Shown here piece by piece: positions 48,685 to 58,295 of a DNA stretch of 64,000 nucleotides. A program made the position numbers and the translations under genes. Location: positions 8,207,001-8,271,000 of the forward strand of contig NZ_JADEXS020000001.1 of NCBI RefSeq assembly GCF_015207005.2, given 5' to 3'. The notes under the pieces were generated by a model. That model ran no database searches. It was not told where the DNA came from and saw only the letters and a program-made list of their open reading frames with translations. Every line of letters begins with the position of its first letter. Positions within the stretch are counted from its first letter, which is position 1. Source of the stretch: Desmonostoc muscorum LEGE 12446. Lineage in GTDB: Bacteria > Cyanobacteriota > Cyanobacteriia > Cyanobacteriales > Nostocaceae.

Positions 48685-49947
48685 CTATTCAGAATTCTGA
48701 ATTCTGAATTCTGAATTCTTAGCAAACTCTTTTAATACCCAGTCATATTCCCGCTGAATAGAAGTCAGCAAATCGATTTTCATTTCTGATGGCAATACAT
48801 CCCAAGTGTAAGTCTCAATTTCTAAATGTGAACAAGCATTATTAGTTTGCAGTAGATGTAAAACAGTAGCAATATCATCTTGGGTAGACTGCAAAATTTG
48901 ATAATCACGAATAAAAATTGGGACATGGAAGTGAGTACGCCATTCTTCGGCTAGAGACTGCTCTAAATGAGGTAATGCAGTCATTAAATCAGGATAGTGA
49001 TGTAGAGTATCATCACTGCGACGTTCGATTACTTGGTGAAGATAGGTAGATTCTGCAAAAGGACGTAAGCGTTCAACTATCAAACTGCGTTTCTCAATTT
49101 CAGCAGGAATTTTTACTTGAATGGCTGCGCTGATTTGAATCTTACCAATCTTAATTCCTGCTGATTCTAAACGTGCGAATACAGAATTGGGCTGTTCATA
49201 TTCAACTGAAAAATGGCAGGTATCATAACACAGTCGAACATGTTCTAGCAGTTTAGTTTCGGCTAAACTTTGTTCAATATTGAATTTTTCTGCTAAATAA
49301 TTACCACCAATTGGCAACAAACAATTTTGGAAAAAATCAATTACTTCTGAGGTATTTTCAATTAATCCATCCGGTTCAGGTTCCAAATCAATATGTAGTA
49401 TTTTTCCTGTTTCTTCCCAGATGCGAATCATTTCTGCAACAACTGATGCTAGATTCAAACAACTCTTTTTGATAACCGAGTCGCAAGTTGTTTGGTCTTC
49501 TCCCCACCAAGGTTTATAGGATAATGGCAATGTAGAAATTCCACCATCAAGTCCTGCTGGTAATAGAGTTGCTAAAATTTGTGTAAGATTTAATGTATAG
49601 TTCAGCCGTTCTTGTGTAGACCAATCTGGTGCATAAACTTGGTCTTTTACCACCTGTCGATGGAATCCCCCGTAAGGAAATCCATTTAAGGTAAAAACAT
49701 ATGAATTTTGTTGAGTTAACCACTTTTGAAATTGAGGTAAATTATTACTTTCTAAAAGTTCCTTGGCGGCTACATCTGCTAACCTCAAACCAATACCAAA
49801 AGGTTCTGTCGGTGATAAACGTGATTTGAGTTCAGGAATATATTTTTGTAAATTTGCAAATACCTCTACCCAACTTTCGCCAGGATGAATATTGCTGCAA
49901 TAAGTTAAATGGAAGTTGTTGTTTTTTGTAATTTTCATTTTCTGCAT
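48685..49947 (-). CDS. eboE: EboE, TIM-barrel sugar isomerase-like
   Basis: 420 aa; the ATG could be at 49947 or 49938. The xylose isomerase-like TIM barrel shows LTYCSNIHPGESW, FTLNGFPYGGFH, HIDLEPEPDGLIE (metal-binding Glu), RLCYDTCHFSVEYE (metal-binding His) and HFHVPIF. These are features of the metabolite traffic protein EboE. The last residues NSEFRIQNSE come from tandem GAATTCT heptamers (48690-48718) that also contain the stop, an extension not part of the fold. Predicted cytosolic. Confidence 0.9.
   Translation of the reverse strand: MQKMKITKNNNFHLTYCSNIHPGESWVEVFANLQKYIPELKSRLSPTEPFGIGLRLADVAAKELLESNNLPQFQKWLTQQNSYVFTLNGFPYGGFHRQVVKDQVYAPDWSTQERLNYTLNLTQILATLLPAGLDGGISTLPLSYKPWWGEDQTTCDSVIKKSCLNLASVVAEMIRIWEETGKILHIDLEPEPDGLIENTSEVIDFFQNCLLPIGGNYLAEKFNIEQSLAETKLLEHVRLCYDTCHFSVEYEQPNSVFARLESAGIKIGKIQISAAIQVKIPAEIEKRSLIVERLRPFAESTYLHQVIERRSDDTLHHYPDLMTALPHLEQSLAEEWRTHFHVPIFIRDYQILQSTQDDIATVLHLLQTNNACSHLEIETYTWDVLPSEMKIDLLTSIQREYDWVLKEFAKNSEFRIQNSE
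48690..48719. repeat. GAATTCT heptamer array in the eboE end
   Basis: Four tandem GAATTCT units; they encode the last residues and end at the stop of eboE. Confidence 0.9.
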
Positions 49948-50123
49948 CCTGTATTTTTTATTTGCACGCAGAGACGCAGAGACGCAGAGAGGTTTTTGGA
50001 GTATGAATAATTACAAAATATTGTACCAAACTCAATCTTTCTCTCTGCGCGGCAGTCGCTCATGGGGGAAACCCCCAAGACCGCGCTGCCTTGCCTCTGC
50101 GTGATATTTTCACAATTGTAATT

Positions 50124-51056
50124 TTAAGTAACAGCAAATACTTGTGCTAATTTCATGGAAATTGGCAGCAAAATCAGGACTGCTAAACCGTAATACAAAC
50201 CAGCAAAACCAGATGCAACAGTAGCATCTAAAACAATTAGAGACAACACACCTATTTTGACAGCATTGCGGATATTTTCAGGTAAAGGTTCACGTGCAGC
50301 TTTGACAAAATTAGGCAGTACTCGGATGGCTAATAAAGCTGCGAATGGTAATGCGGCGATCGCTGTATACTCTGGTAATAATCCTAATGCTAAAACTGCC
50401 GTCAAAACTATTGCAATCAGAACTAGTGCTAGTACTCCTGTAATCTTCTTTCCGCCGTGAACTTCGCCCTGACTAATTGCGGTGATAGCTGCGATGTAAA
50501 TAACAGGAATTAGCGTTAAATACCAACGTTCTCCTATAATTGCTGGGACAGCACTTACACCTAATAATAAGTTACTACCACGGCACAAACCCATATTAAG
50601 GGGACCAAAAAAAGGATGATGTTTGGCAAGTGAATTATACACCAGTGCTGAAAGAGTTATGAAGATAGCGATCGCGCCACTCACCCAAGATACTTGAAAA
50701 GCCGCTCCAATACCGATTCCAAACAATATACTGCCTAATAAAGTAGCATTTTTCAGCGACACCCGGCCACTGGGAATTGCTCTATTTGGTCGTTCTTTGG
50801 CATCTAATTCAGCGTCAAAAACATCATTAAAAACGATACCGCCGCCATATAAACCAGTTGTAGCCAACAATAACCAAGCTAATGGAATTAAAAGCGCAAA
50901 ATTTGCTTCACCATTAATTAATTGAATAAAAATAATCCCAGAACCAGAAGCTGCAAAGCCAACCAAAATATCAGCCCAAGCAGTAACAATATTAGCCGGA
51001 CGCATCAATTCAAAATAACCCCGCCAGCTTTGAAAATTTAAGTTTGCAACATTCAC
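50124..51056 (-). CDS. eboC: EboC, UbiA-family prenyltransferase
   Basis: 310 aa, about eight membrane helices. UbiA signature: first Asp-rich motif NDVFDAELDAKERPNRAIPS (NDxxDxxxD); the second is less typical (QGEVHGGKK). Related to polyprenyltransferases that link isoprenoid tails to soluble acceptors. In ebo clusters EboC is inferred to put a precursor on a lipid carrier for crossing the membrane. Between eboB and eboE, ~100 and ~180 bp apart. Confidence 0.93.
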   Translation of the reverse strand: MNVANLNFQSWRGYFELMRPANIVTAWADILVGFAASGSGIIFIQLINGEANFALLIPLAWLLLATTGLYGGGIVFNDVFDAELDAKERPNRAIPSGRVSLKNATLLGSILFGIGIGAAFQVSWVSGAIAIFITLSALVYNSLAKHHPFFGPLNMGLCRGSNLLLGVSAVPAIIGERWYLTLIPVIYIAAITAISQGEVHGGKKITGVLALVLIAIVLTAVLALGLLPEYTAIAALPFAALLAIRVLPNFVKAAREPLPENIRNAVKIGVLSLIVLDATVASGFAGLYYGLAVLILLPISMKLAQVFAVT

Positions 51057-51157
51057 TTATTTGCCCCCGTAATGCTATTTTGGATTTTAGATTTTGGATT
51101 GTGAGAATGACAACGCAAAGATAAAAATTTATTTTGCAATGCCCAATGCCCAATTTT

Positions 51158-52060
51158 TTATTCAATCAGCACTGAAAGCGAATTAATACCTGGTTCTTGT
51201 CCTCGCAACACAGAATTACCATTAAATAACTGACGCTGATCGATAGATTCTGGATTGAGCCAATCTGATGCTTGCATCTGCCCAGTTTGGCTGTAAGCAG
51301 CTAGGGCATTTTCATAACAAACTGCTCGCACATGTTCTTCCGGAATGCCTCTTTCTAACATTAACTGAGCCGTTTTTGGCACTGCTAATGGATCGCTAAT
51401 TCCCCAATCAGCACTACTATCAACAATGATGCGATCGCGTCCATATTTACGAACAACTTCCACCATCCGAGCGTTACCCATTTTTGTTTGGGGATAAATC
51501 GTAAAAGCCGCCCAAAAACCGCGTTTTAATACTTCTTCAACAGTTTCTTCGTTGTTATGATCGATAACTACTTGAGAAGGATCTAAGCCATACTCAATAC
51601 ACCGATCCATACTCCGAATAGCACCTGTTTTCTTATTACGATGAGGGGTATGAATTAGTACCAACATATCGAGTTCTTTGGCTAACTCTAACTGTTGACA
51701 AAAGTACTTATCTTCTGCTTCTGTCATGTCATCGTAGCCAATTTCACCAATGGCAACAACTCCTTCTTTACAAGCATAAAGCGGTAGCAATTCGATAACT
51801 TCTGCTGCTAGTGCCTCGTTGTTCGCTTCTTTAGGATTTAAGCCGATTGTGCAGTAATGTTGAATGCCGAACTGACTAGCACGAAACCGTTCCCAGCCCA
51901 CAAGACTGCTGAAATAGTCTTTGAATGTGCCGGCGTTGGTTCGGGGTTGTCCTAGCCAAAAAGCTGGTTCAATAACGGCAACAATACCATATTCCCGCAT
52001 TACTAAGTAATCGTAAGTAGTACGGGAACACATGTGAATGTGAGGATCGATAAACATCAT
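51158..52060 (-). CDS. eboB: EboB, TatD-family metal-dependent hydrolase
   Basis: 300 aa, TIM-barrel amidohydrolase. FIDPHIHM gives the HxH metal pair; GEIGYDD, LIHTPHRNK and VVIDHNNEETV supply Glu, His and His; IIVDSSADWG supplies the final Asp. Related to TatD DNases but part of the ebo-specific group; substrate unknown. Between eboA and eboC with a STRR spacer on the eboA side. Confidence 0.92.
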   Translation of the reverse strand: MMFIDPHIHMCSRTTYDYLVMREYGIVAVIEPAFWLGQPRTNAGTFKDYFSSLVGWERFRASQFGIQHYCTIGLNPKEANNEALAAEVIELLPLYACKEGVVAIGEIGYDDMTEAEDKYFCQQLELAKELDMLVLIHTPHRNKKTGAIRSMDRCIEYGLDPSQVVIDHNNEETVEEVLKRGFWAAFTIYPQTKMGNARMVEVVRKYGRDRIIVDSSADWGISDPLAVPKTAQLMLERGIPEEHVRAVCYENALAAYSQTGQMQASDWLNPESIDQRQLFNGNSVLRGQEPGINSLSVLIE

Positions 52061-52077
52061 GGTGTGGTTTAGTGAGT

Positions 52078-52198
52078 GGGGAGTAGGGGACTGGGGACTG
52101 GGGATTGGGTATTTGAGATTGGGTGTTGGGTATTGGAAAATAGTATTTAATCTTATTCCCTAGTTCCTAGTCCCCAGTCCCCAATCCCCAGTCCCTTT
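52078..52198. repeat. Inverted heptamer arrays between eboA and eboB
   Basis: GGGGACT/GGGGATT units (about 52078-52120) and CCCCAGT/CCCCAAT units (about 52160-52198) are mirror images, so this stretch can fold into a long imperfect hairpin within the ebo transcript. Confidence 0.75.
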
Positions 52199-52201
52199 CA
52201 T

Positions 52202-53062
52202 TTACACGCTAAAACTGCTCCAAGTCAGATTACCCTGTTCTATGGATGACTGTAAATCTGGATAGTGGGAAAGTAATGCTTGCGCTTGGGGTAAAGATGA
52301 TTCAGCACAGGCTAATGCTGCTGCTTGTTGCTCGGTTATATCCCCATTAGCCAGGACTTTTTCTAAATCTGCGATGATTGCACTATCGGCAAATTTACCT
52401 ACAGGCCGCCAAAGTTCTGGGATAACTGAGCGTTTTGCTGCCCAGCGTTCATGGGCATAGTCTGTTAACATTTTCGCTAATTCTGGGTTGGCGCGACGAT
52501 CCAAACCCCAAATTAGATGCAACGGACTACCGACAAATACTGCTTTCAGTACCATCTGATTCCAAGCGGCATTATCTAAGTAATCTGCCGGATAAGGGTT
52601 ACGTAGTGCTATGGCTTGAAATACATTGCTCATATTGCTGCGAATTCCCTCAGCAGCGCGTTGGCGATGTAATTCTGGATGTGGCAATAGCGGCAAACTC
52701 TGATAAAGTGCAACTAACTCGCCCATATCGGCACTAGAGAAGACTTTATCAAGCGATCGCACATAAGTCTGGGCATCATCGTGAGGCAAAGCTAAAAGCA
52801 AGAGTGTGCGACCTGCTTGATCTACACTCCAATTACCAGGATTCCAACCAGTAATCGCCTCTTGTGCTGCTTCTAAGTCTTGGGATGTGACCTGCAAATT
52901 CTGTTTACCCAAATAACGCGGCACAGCACTAAAAGCTGTGAAAAACACTCGCTCAGCAGCACCGCTAGCAATCTGTGCCTGCTTCTGTTCCAGCCAAGCA
53001 ATACCTGTTTCGGAAACAGACTGTAGTAACCACTGATGTAGTAAATTGTTTACTCTACTCAT
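52202..53062 (-). CDS. eboA: EboA, cluster-specific protein
   Basis: 286 aa from the ATG at 53060-53062; the frame could begin at GTG 53101 but that adds an unlikely MTKKVGQLLLKFI extension. Mostly helical, with VFFTAFSAVPRYLGKQ, ITGWNPGNWSVDQAGRTLLL, SVIPELWRPVG, ANPELAKMLTDYAHERWAA. Matches the EboA family, whose function is unknown. First gene of the minus-strand ebo run, divergent from eboD. No metal site or membrane segment. Confidence 0.85.
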   Translation of the reverse strand: MSRVNNLLHQWLLQSVSETGIAWLEQKQAQIASGAAERVFFTAFSAVPRYLGKQNLQVTSQDLEAAQEAITGWNPGNWSVDQAGRTLLLLALPHDDAQTYVRSLDKVFSSADMGELVALYQSLPLLPHPELHRQRAAEGIRSNMSNVFQAIALRNPYPADYLDNAAWNQMVLKAVFVGSPLHLIWGLDRRANPELAKMLTDYAHERWAAKRSVIPELWRPVGKFADSAIIADLEKVLANGDITEQQAAALACAESSLPQAQALLSHYPDLQSSIEQGNLTWSSFSV

Positions 53063-53544
53063 GATAAATTTCAGGAGAAGTTGCCCAACTTTTTTTGTCA
53101 CAACTATGTATAATATTTAGCATTAAACTGGATACTTTATTATTCAACCAGTTCCATAGTATATTAATAGCTAATAACTTCATTGAATCTATAAAAATAT
53201 ACCCAATAAAAATAAGATCCTGTAAAGTTATGAGTTTGAAACGATAAATTTGGAAATTAGGTTACTGAAAAAAATTAGAATTTCATGTAATGATAATATT
53301 TAATATCAAACTTAGAAAGTATAGGATATGAAGTATAGTTATTAAAAAATTTACAACCAAGTGTTATTTTGGGGTTTATCAAATAACAGATAAGGATATT
53401 GTAAACTAATGACTTATTAGCTCTAAGTTATCTGGGAAATCATTTGAATCTTCAAGTCCCGAATTTATATTGTTGAAAATGCCCTTCATCTTAATTTAAG
53501 TAGCATATATATTTACAATTAATTAAAAATTCATAATATTAAAT
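53063..53544. promoter_or_regulatory. Divergent promoter region of eboA and eboD
   Basis: 482 bp, strongly AT-rich, with no gene. It must contain promoters for both the eboABCEF run and eboD; no defined operator or riboswitch could be recognised. ATATTAAATATG precedes eboD directly, without a clear ribosome binding site. Confidence 0.6.
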
Positions 53545-54747
53545 ATGGCTATTAAACAAAAGACTACTTCCAATCTGCAACCCATTAATCAATGTGTTCA
53601 AGTAAAGTTCAAGTATGATGTTCATTTCACTAGAGGTTTGTTTGATTTAGATAACCCAATACTTGCACAAGTGATTGCGGCAAATGGTGAGACAACTCCC
53701 AAACGAGTGTTAGCAGTCGTAGATGGAGGAGTTTTAAATTACCAAAATGGGTTGCTAAAAAAATTAGCACTTTACGCTGAGTTTTATGCAGATGTATTCA
53801 CCTTGAGTAGTGAACCAACCATCGTTCCGGGTGGAGAAGTAGTGAAGAACGATTCTAGATTTATAGAGCAAATTCATCAAGTAATTGATGCAGTTGGATT
53901 ATGCCGTCATTCCTATGTGTTAGCAATTGGAGGTGGAGCGGTATTAGATATGGCAGGATACGCAGCAGCAACGGCTCACCGAGGAATTAGGCTGCTACGA
54001 GTGCCGACAACAGTATTAGGACAAAATGATTCGGGTGTCGGGGTCAAGAATGGAATTAATGCCTTTGGCAAGAAAAATTTTCTTGGTACATTCATGCCAC
54101 CTTATGCTGTATTGAATGACTTTGATTTTATTACCAGCCTTGACGATCGCGATTGGCGATCGGGTATTGCAGAAGCGGTGAAAGTGGCACTGATTAAAGA
54201 TGCAGATTTCTTTAATTTTATTATGACTTATGCCGATAGATTAGCTAATCGAGACATGGAGATTATGGAAAAGCTGATCTATCGTTGTTCGCAGTTGCAC
54301 TTAGAGCATATTGCTGGTGGTGGCGACCCTTTTGAAATGGGTTCATCACGTCCTTTAGATTTTGGACATTGGGCTGCTCACAAACTAGAACATTTAACTA
54401 ATTACAGTTTACGTCACGGTGAAGCTGTGGCGATCGGCATTGCTTTGGATACAACCTATTCATATTTAACAGGTAAACTTTTACAATCCGAGTGGCAAAG
54501 AATTCTAGTCACACTTAAGAAATTAGGCTTTACTTTGTATGTACCAGCACTCGCAGAGCAATTAGATCGGCCAGACCATCCCCATTGTATATTTAGGGGT
54601 CTTACCGAGTTCCGCGAACATTTAGGAGGTAAATTAACAATCACTCTTCTAGAAGGAATCGGACAGGGAATAGAAGTTAACCAAGTGGATTTGTCTTTCT
54701 ATAAAGATGCTATTTCCTTGCTCCAAGATTGGGAACTTTTGCATTGA
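53545..54747 (+). CDS. eboD: EboD, sugar-phosphate cyclase (dehydroquinate synthase superfamily)
   Basis: 400 aa. NAD-binding GGGAVLDMAGYAAATAHRG, then RVPTTVLGQNDSGVGVKNGI, FFGKKNFLGTF-like, GIAEAVKVALIKDADFF, and the metal ligands Glu in AEAVKVAL and His in DFGHWAAHKLE and LRHGEAVAIG. These are shared with 2-epi-5-epi-valiolone synthases and other sugar phosphate cyclases rather than true AroB: AroB has HT-x-GHAIE whereas here GHWAAHKLE. Probably cyclises a sugar phosphate for the ebo pathway. Transcribed away from eboA. Confidence 0.92.
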   Translation: MAIKQKTTSNLQPINQCVQVKFKYDVHFTRGLFDLDNPILAQVIAANGETTPKRVLAVVDGGVLNYQNGLLKKLALYAEFYADVFTLSSEPTIVPGGEVVKNDSRFIEQIHQVIDAVGLCRHSYVLAIGGGAVLDMAGYAAATAHRGIRLLRVPTTVLGQNDSGVGVKNGINAFGKKNFLGTFMPPYAVLNDFDFITSLDDRDWRSGIAEAVKVALIKDADFFNFIMTYADRLANRDMEIMEKLIYRCSQLHLEHIAGGGDPFEMGSSRPLDFGHWAAHKLEHLTNYSLRHGEAVAIGIALDTTYSYLTGKLLQSEWQRILVTLKKLGFTLYVPALAEQLDRPDHPHCIFRGLTEFREHLGGKLTITLLEGIGQGIEVNQVDLSFYKDAISLLQDWELLH

Positions 54748-54818
54748 TGGAGGCTTTAACAGCGTTGCTGTCAGGGGAGGAAGAAACCGAGGAAGGGACA
54801 GCACTTCTAGAATAAAAG
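54747..54818 (+). pseudogene. Small antitoxin-like fragment after eboD
   Basis: 23 residues, MEALTALLSGEEETEEGTAL then LE and stop. Starts within the eboD stop codon (TGATGG). Ends in E-E-G-T-A-L-L-E, related to the fragment at 44609-44719. Probably a remnant, not a functional gene. Confidence 0.3.
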
Positions 54819-54841
54819 CAAACCCACAGTAATCAATTGTT

Positions 54842-55459
54842 ATGACCCAAGCCTTACCAAAAATAGTTATCTTTGACGAATTTATCGCGTGGTATCCCGA
54901 AAACTCTGGGGTACGCTACGAACTCCACAACGGGGAAATTGTCGAAATGGCACAGCCAACAGGGAAGCATGAAAGGATAAAAGGATTTTCTGCTGCTGAA
55001 TTAACTTTAGAGTTTAGACGATTAAGTCTCCCCTACTTTATCCCCAATCAAGCAATAGTAAAGCCACCAGAAAGAGAATCAGGTTATTTCCCAGATGTAT
55101 TAATCCTAAATGACGCTGCTTTAGTTGATGAACCGCTTTGGGAAAAATCTTCTACTGTCACTAAGGGTACATCAATTCCTTTAGTTATTGAGGTTGTCAG
55201 TACCAACTGGCGCGATGATTACTATCTCAAACTTGCGGATTATGAAGAGATGGGTATTCCTGAATATTGGATTGTTGACTATGCAGCATTGGGAGCTAGG
55301 AAGTTTATCGGTAATCCCAAACAACCCACTTTCTCAGTCTATCAACTAATTGATGGAGAATACCAAGTCAGTCAGTTTCGGGGTAACGATAAAATTATAT
55401 CTCCTACTTTCCCTGAGTTAAATTTGACGGCGGAACAAGTGTTCAATATTGGTCAATAA
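54842..55459 (+). CDS. Uma2-family (DUF820) putative nuclease, intact
   Basis: 205 aa, full length. Begins MTQALPKIVIFDEFIAWYPE, with FPDVLILN (Asp), IPLVIEVVSTNWRDDYYLKLADYEE (Glu-x-Val and Lys) and GIPEYWIVDYAALG. It is the paralogue of the truncated copy at 300-587, and its downstream flank is similar too. The two came from a duplication that included flanking DNA. Confidence 0.88.
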   Translation: MTQALPKIVIFDEFIAWYPENSGVRYELHNGEIVEMAQPTGKHERIKGFSAAELTLEFRRLSLPYFIPNQAIVKPPERESGYFPDVLILNDAALVDEPLWEKSSTVTKGTSIPLVIEVVSTNWRDDYYLKLADYEEMGIPEYWIVDYAALGARKFIGNPKQPTFSVYQLIDGEYQVSQFRGNDKIISPTFPELNLTAEQVFNIGQ

Positions 55460-55672
55460 GTATTGAATTTACTTTTTGCTTCAGTTGATACCAATGAACC
55501 CCTACAATGCGGGTCTACATACCATCAAAAAATGATTAATCAAAGTCTGAAAGTATTTATTTTAGTGAATGCATACCATAATTAATTTCCACAGTGCGTA
55601 AGTCCTAATTTCTAGTTATCATGCCTTTGGGATAGTATTCGCATAGTTTTTTTCATTAGTGAGAAAATATTC

Positions 55673-56725
55673 ATGAGATACAAACTCTTGGGCAAAAGCG
55701 GGTTAAGAGTATCTGAACTCTGCTTGGGAACCATGACTTTTGGTGAAGATTGGGGTTGGGGTGCTTCCAAAGACGAAAGCGGTAAAGTGTTTGATACTTT
55801 TGTGGAAGCAGGAGGCAATTTTATTGACACCGCCAATGGTTATACCGACGGTAGCAGTGAAAAAATTGTCGGTGAATTAATCGCCAAAGACCGGGAACGT
55901 TTTGTAGTTGCTACGAAATATTCCTTTCCCTTGCGGATGAATGATAAGAACGGCAACCCCAACGGTAGTGGGAATCATCGCAAGAACTTAATCCAGTCTT
56001 TAGAAGGTAGCCTGAAGCGGTTGAATACCGATTATATTGACTTATTCTGGTTGCACGCTTGGGATTTTACCACGCCTGTTGAAGAAGTATTGCGATCGCT
56101 TGATGATGTCGTCCGCCAAGGTAAAGTACTTTACATCGGCATTTCTGATGCACCCGCTTGGATCATTTCCCAAGCAAATACCATCGCCCAATATCAAGGA
56201 TGGACGCAGTTTGTCGCCCTGCAAATTGAGTATAGTTTAATTCAGCGGACACCAGAACGCGACTTGATACCGATGGCCAAAGCCTTGGATTTAGCAGTAA
56301 CACCGTGGTCACCTCTGGGTGGTGGTGTGCTGACAGGGAAGTATAATAAACCTCCTCAAGAAAGTGGCGAACCAGGACGGTTAGCAAATGCAGCCTTAGG
56401 AACTATTTCAGAAAAAAGTTTAGCGATCGCTGAAGTCGTCAGTCAAGTTGCAGGAGAAATTGGACACACACCATCACAGGTAGCATTAGCTTGGTTACGC
56501 GCTCAAAGTGGGGTGATAATTCCGATTATTGGCGCACGTAAATTAACTCAGTTTCAAGATAACTTAGCTTCTTTGGATGTGACTCTTTCCCCAGAACATT
56601 TGCAGCGCTTAAATGAAGTGAGTCAAATTGAATTGGGTTTTCCCCATGACTTTTTGCACAACGATGTAATTCGCGATCGTCTTTTTGGTGGTACATTTAA
56701 TGCCATAGACAACCATCGGATCTAA
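55673..56725 (+). CDS. Aldo/keto reductase
   Basis: 350 aa NADPH-dependent oxidoreductase. (alpha/beta)8 barrel of the AKR fold. Asp52 and Tyr57 in the IDTANGYTDG block, Lys in VVATKYSFP, and His in LFWLHAWD form the AKR tetrad. NADPH-site motif VIIPIIGARKLTQFQDNL near the end. Substrate not deducible; aldehyde reductase-like. RBS near 55660 (AGTGAGAAA) is weak. Confidence 0.92.
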   Translation: MRYKLLGKSGLRVSELCLGTMTFGEDWGWGASKDESGKVFDTFVEAGGNFIDTANGYTDGSSEKIVGELIAKDRERFVVATKYSFPLRMNDKNGNPNGSGNHRKNLIQSLEGSLKRLNTDYIDLFWLHAWDFTTPVEEVLRSLDDVVRQGKVLYIGISDAPAWIISQANTIAQYQGWTQFVALQIEYSLIQRTPERDLIPMAKALDLAVTPWSPLGGGVLTGKYNKPPQESGEPGRLANAALGTISEKSLAIAEVVSQVAGEIGHTPSQVALAWLRAQSGVIIPIIGARKLTQFQDNLASLDVTLSPEHLQRLNEVSQIELGFPHDFLHNDVIRDRLFGGTFNAIDNHRI

Positions 56726-56874
56726 GAGGATGTTTGCAAAGTCTACCGTTGTATCGAGATCCCCCCTAACCCCTCTAAAAAAGGGAATAACATTCTCAAA
56801 GTCCTCCTTTTTAAGGAGGATTTAGGAGGATCTAAAGTTTTGGATACCTCACCTATTACTTTTAAAACATCCTC
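56726..56874. mobile_element. 149-bp MITE-like element
   Basis: Ends GAGGATGTTTGC at 56726 and AAAACATCCTC to 56874 are inverted. The inside has matching AGATCCCCCC and GGAGGATCT arms with AAGGAGGATTTAGGAGGATCT. It starts at the stop codon of the aldo/keto reductase gene. No coding capacity. Confidence 0.75.
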
Positions 56875-57076
56875 AAATGTCATTTTTCATTTGTTATTTG
56901 TCTTTTGTTATTCACGAATGACCAATGATCAATGACCAAATCCAAAATCCAAAATCCAAAATTGTATCAAGTTTAAACAGTAACACATTCAGGCATTAAT
57001 ACAATCTATCGTCAGAGAGTTTCGCATCGCAAACTAAAATCTGTAAAGTTAACTGTAAAAGGCATTAACTACAACC
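56726..57076. other. Intergenic region between aldo/keto reductase and dps
   Basis: 351 bp. The MITE fills the first 149 bp, followed by ATTTTTCATTTGTTATTTG and ATCCAAAATCCAAAATCC heptamer-like repeats (56876-56963) and an AT-rich promoter stretch. No gene. Confidence 0.65.
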
Positions 57077-57649
57077 ATGAGCGACAACACCATTGCATCA
57101 CGTCTTTACCCTACCCGCATTGACATTCCCGCCGCAGCGCGAGTGCAAATTGTGGTAATTCTCAACCAAACCTTAGCAGCTACTTTGGATTTGAAAACTC
57201 AGGCAAAGCAAGCGCACTGGAATGTTAAAGGTACCGATTTTTACCAGCTACATGAATTGTTTGATGAACTTGCTGGTGAATTGGAAGAATACGTTGATAT
57301 AGTTGCCGAACGCGTCACCGCTTTAGGTGGATATGCTCTAGGGACAGCCCGCGCTGCTGCTAGTAATTCCATTCTGCCAGAATATCCCTTTGATATTTTG
57401 GATGGTAAAGACCATGTGACAGCTTTAGCAGATCGTTTTGCACCTTACGCTAAACATATCCGAGAAGCGATCGCTAAAACCGATGAATTAGGTGATGCTG
57501 ATACCGCTGACCTTTACACTGAAATTTCTCGCACCATTGACAAACGCCTCTGGTTCTTAGAAGCTCATCTACAAGTAGCAGAAATTAAGGCAGAGAATGG
57601 CAACGCAGGCGCTACTAAAACTCAAAAGACAGTAGCTGGCGTCAAGTAA
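57077..57649 (+). CDS. Dps-family ferritin (DNA-binding protein from starved cells)
   Basis: 190 aa. Oxidises Fe2+ with H2O2 and stores iron in a 12-mer. The inter-subunit ferroxidase residues match E. coli Dps by spacing: His47 and His59, Asp63, Asp74 and Glu78 (AHWNVKG, YQLHELFDEL, EEYVDIVAERV), all kept. Residues 1-20 and the Lys/Thr-rich C-terminus (KTQKTVAGVK) could bind DNA. Terminator at 57691-57714. Heterocystous cyanobacteria carry several Dps proteins; this is one of the canonical kind. Confidence 0.93.
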   Translation: MSDNTIASRLYPTRIDIPAAARVQIVVILNQTLAATLDLKTQAKQAHWNVKGTDFYQLHELFDELAGELEEYVDIVAERVTALGGYALGTARAAASNSILPEYPFDILDGKDHVTALADRFAPYAKHIREAIAKTDELGDADTADLYTEISRTIDKRLWFLEAHLQVAEIKAENGNAGATKTQKTVAGVK

Positions 57650-57690
57650 GCACTTCTCAATCAGGGGACAGTAAATCTTAACTAGTAGGG

Positions 57691-57714
57691 TGCGTTAGGT
57701 TAAAGCCTAACGCA
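57691..57714 (+). terminator. Terminator after dps
   Basis: TGCGTTAGG (57691-57699) pairs with CCTAACGCA (57706-57714) around a six-base loop, 41 bases after the stop. Confidence 0.65.
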
Positions 57715-57815
57715 TCATATTATTTATCGAAAATTTGGGTTTAATAGTCGCACAGATGCCCTGTAGACAAGTCTTCACACTGTACCCTGTGTCGTTTTTA
57801 GTAGTATAAAAATCG

Positions 57816-58295
57816 CTAGATAGGTGCTCCCTCCGGATACATCAGTTCCAGTCGTTTCTGGCGTAGTTTGGCTTCTTCGATACAGATTTCTTCAATTTGT
57901 TTGACTATATCTTCAGAAATGCCCAGTTTAGCTGCCATTTTGGTTACAGTTGCCCTTTCCTTGTCACTATATTCTCCATCAGCGCTGCAAGCTTTAATAG
58001 CATCGTAAACAAGATAACGCCGTGAACCAGTTGCCTCTGGAGCATCACCAATCACCTTCTCGATATCTTCGTCAGCTTTATAAGATTTGAGTTCCTCCAA
58101 TAATGAGTCTGATGCGCCAAAAGCAGAAAGAAGCCCAACAACCCAGTTTCTTTCTTCAGGGGTTAATGTGCCGTCTCCATTGGCACAAATGAGAATCGAC
58201 TTCGAGTAACCATCATAAGCTTCAAAACTTGGAAGTTTGCTAAAGCTGTATTTTTCTCTAAATAACCACAACAGACCCTCATTTTCAGTAGTCAT
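57816..58295 (-). CDS. TerB-like protein
   Basis: 159 aa, all helical. Two TerB-type repeats: ANGDGTLTPEERNWVVGLLSAFG and SADGEYSDKERATVTKMAAKLG. Each has a D-G acidic loop before an E-R helix, the metal-binding pattern of tellurite-resistance TerB domains. No other ter genes are nearby. Cytosolic, no signal peptide. Confidence 0.72.
   Translation of the reverse strand: MTTENEGLLWLFREKYSFSKLPSFEAYDGYSKSILICANGDGTLTPEERNWVVGLLSAFGASDSLLEELKSYKADEDIEKVIGDAPEATGSRRYLVYDAIKACSADGEYSDKERATVTKMAAKLGISEDIVKQIEEICIEEAKLRQKRLELMYPEGAPI

Noticed and set aside
52078..52198. Possible attenuator of eboB.
   Set aside because: Only heptamer arrays in opposite sense; many identical arrays lie in non-operon positions, so no specific regulatory role is supported.
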